Shown here in pieces: positions 63,316 through 64,000 of a DNA stretch of 64,000 nt (within the stretch, counting starts at the first letter, position 1; each line of letters opens with the position of its first letter). The notes under the pieces are model-generated. The model made no database searches. It had not been told where the DNA came from and worked only from the letters and a program-made list of their open reading frames with translations. The translations under genes and the position numbers were made by a program. The stretch comes from Adiantum capillus-veneris (lineage: Eukaryota; Streptophyta; Polypodiopsida; Polypodiales; Pteridaceae), in contig CM043959.1 of assembly GCA_014529385.2 (NCBI GenBank), positions 54,438,253 to 54,502,252 on the forward strand, read 5' to 3'.

Positions 63316-64000
63316 TGTCACAAACTGCTGACATGTCAAGCCCTGAAGGATGGAGCCAACTTGTAGATCACGGCCGAGGGGCCTCAATCCTAAGAAGAAC
63401 AAGCAACAATAGAAGAAGAAGTCCTATCAACTTATGGGACCCCATTCAATGGGGCCCAAGTGACAAAGGAATTAAAATAAAGCTGGCCCTCACACAGCGT
63501 AGAATCTGATGACGTTGCAACTGTACATAAAACCGATTTTGTGCTGACATGATGACGTGGCAGATTGTACGTATTTTTGCGTTTTGCGTTGACTGTTGAC
63601 TGTTGACGTGGCAGTTGTACGGATTTTCGTGATTTACGCTGATAGCTTTTGGGCATTGCTTTTGGACCAGATGCTTTTGAGTTTGAAGGCTTTTCATGTA
63701 AAATTGCTTTTGGGGCCTAGGGTCTTTAAATATGAGGCCATGGGCTCATTCTCTGGCATGCTTCCTGGAGAAGGTGCAAAGTTTGGAGTACCGGCTTGTA
63801 TTGTGTTGATGCATTATAAAGAAATACAGAAGGGGGCGGCAAGGTTTGGGGCCAATACTCTTTGGGGTGGAATTCCGCCACTCCGTGTCGCGTGTCGTCT
63901 CTCTCTCTCTCTCTCTCTCTCTTTCTCAGTTCAGTTGTTATTGAAGTGTTAAAAGTTTGTTCGGTCTATTCTTTTCTATTGGCACGTGGTGCCCGTCTTG
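63316..64000 (+). repeat. E 3' LTR, cut by window end
   Basis: TGTCACAAACTGCTGACATG onward; matches the E 5' LTR and, in reverse, the D LTRs. (CT)n at about 63896-63921. It ends within CACGTGGTGCCCGTCTTG, five or so bases before the expected GTGACA end. Confidence 0.92.

Larger units (their letters stand above)
52751..64000 (+). mobile_element. E: chromovirus-derived element, gag-protease only, with three nested insertions
   Basis: D-family LTRs: the 5' LTR at 52751-56098 (split by G) and a 3' LTR from 63316 past the window end. PBS TGGTATTAGAGC at 56100-56111. Gag begins at ATG 56321, is cut by X2, resumes with a zinc knuckle, is cut by copia F inside the protease, and ends at 63315, where protease joins the 3' LTR directly. 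RT, RNase H, integrase and PPT are deleted. Confidence 0.88.

Overview
This window is repeat-filled nuclear DNA of a land plant. It holds Ty3/gypsy chromoviruses with a C-terminal chromodomain, a Tat-lineage gypsy pol with two RNase H domains, Ty1/copia elements, primer-binding sites for plant initiator tRNA-Met and tRNA-Asp, and telomere-like TTTAGGG-type motifs inside LTRs. I cannot name the species. I see no complete host gene, rRNA, tRNA gene or CRISPR. Nearly all coding capacity belongs to retrotransposons, and almost all of it is broken.

Layout. 1-3770: 3' part of a Tat-like gypsy pol (RT, RNase H, archaeal-type RNase H, integrase) with its 3' flank. 3772-7096: a 5'-truncated gypsy pol and the start of its LTR. 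7097-13283: a minus-strand copia element (C1) with matching LTRs, PBS and PPT, an intact gag and a deletion from early integrase into RNase H. 13284-15497: unassigned DNA. 15591-48839: a chromovirus (Chr-A, minus, target duplication CCTTT) split by five insertions: Chr-B (16875-21960, plus, CTTTC); B1 (about 24282-29176, minus, gag-protease only); B2 (29598 to about 44980), itself carrying a 13.9-kb gypsy element called Giant (30276-44173, minus, GTTGT); solo LTR X1 (45424-46911, CCTCC); and a solo chromoviral LTR (47007-47552, GTACC). 49041-52193: element D (minus, TGCAG/TGTAG), with no pol. 52751-64000: element E (plus), whose 5' LTR is split by element G (52979-55596), whose gag is split by solo LTR X2 (57211-59198, AAGGG), and whose protease is split by copia F (59606-63072). 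The 3' LTR of E runs off the window.

The most notable object is Giant. It has one reading frame of about 3,195 codons with three internal stops. In order it encodes a long Gag with four zinc knuckles, a retropepsin-like domain with DGG in place of DTG/DSG, RT, RNase H, integrase, then a second retropepsin-like domain with canonical DTG, and a proline-rich tail with four Trp-x-Pro-basic motifs. A protease-like domain after integrase is not part of the usual gag-PR-RT-RH-IN order and is the best candidate here for something undescribed.

Other signals not explained by standard annotation are: small hairpins repeated inside LTRs, leaders and non-coding internal regions, some keeping their pairing despite base changes; a hairpin placed next to the PPT in two related families; a locally inverted integrase zinc-finger segment in copia F; and a small LTR element (G) carrying an unrecognised ORF. 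Relative ages follow from the nesting: B3-type LTR, then Chr-A, then Chr-B, B1, B2, X1 and the solo chromoviral LTR, with Giant after B2; separately E, then G, X2 and F.
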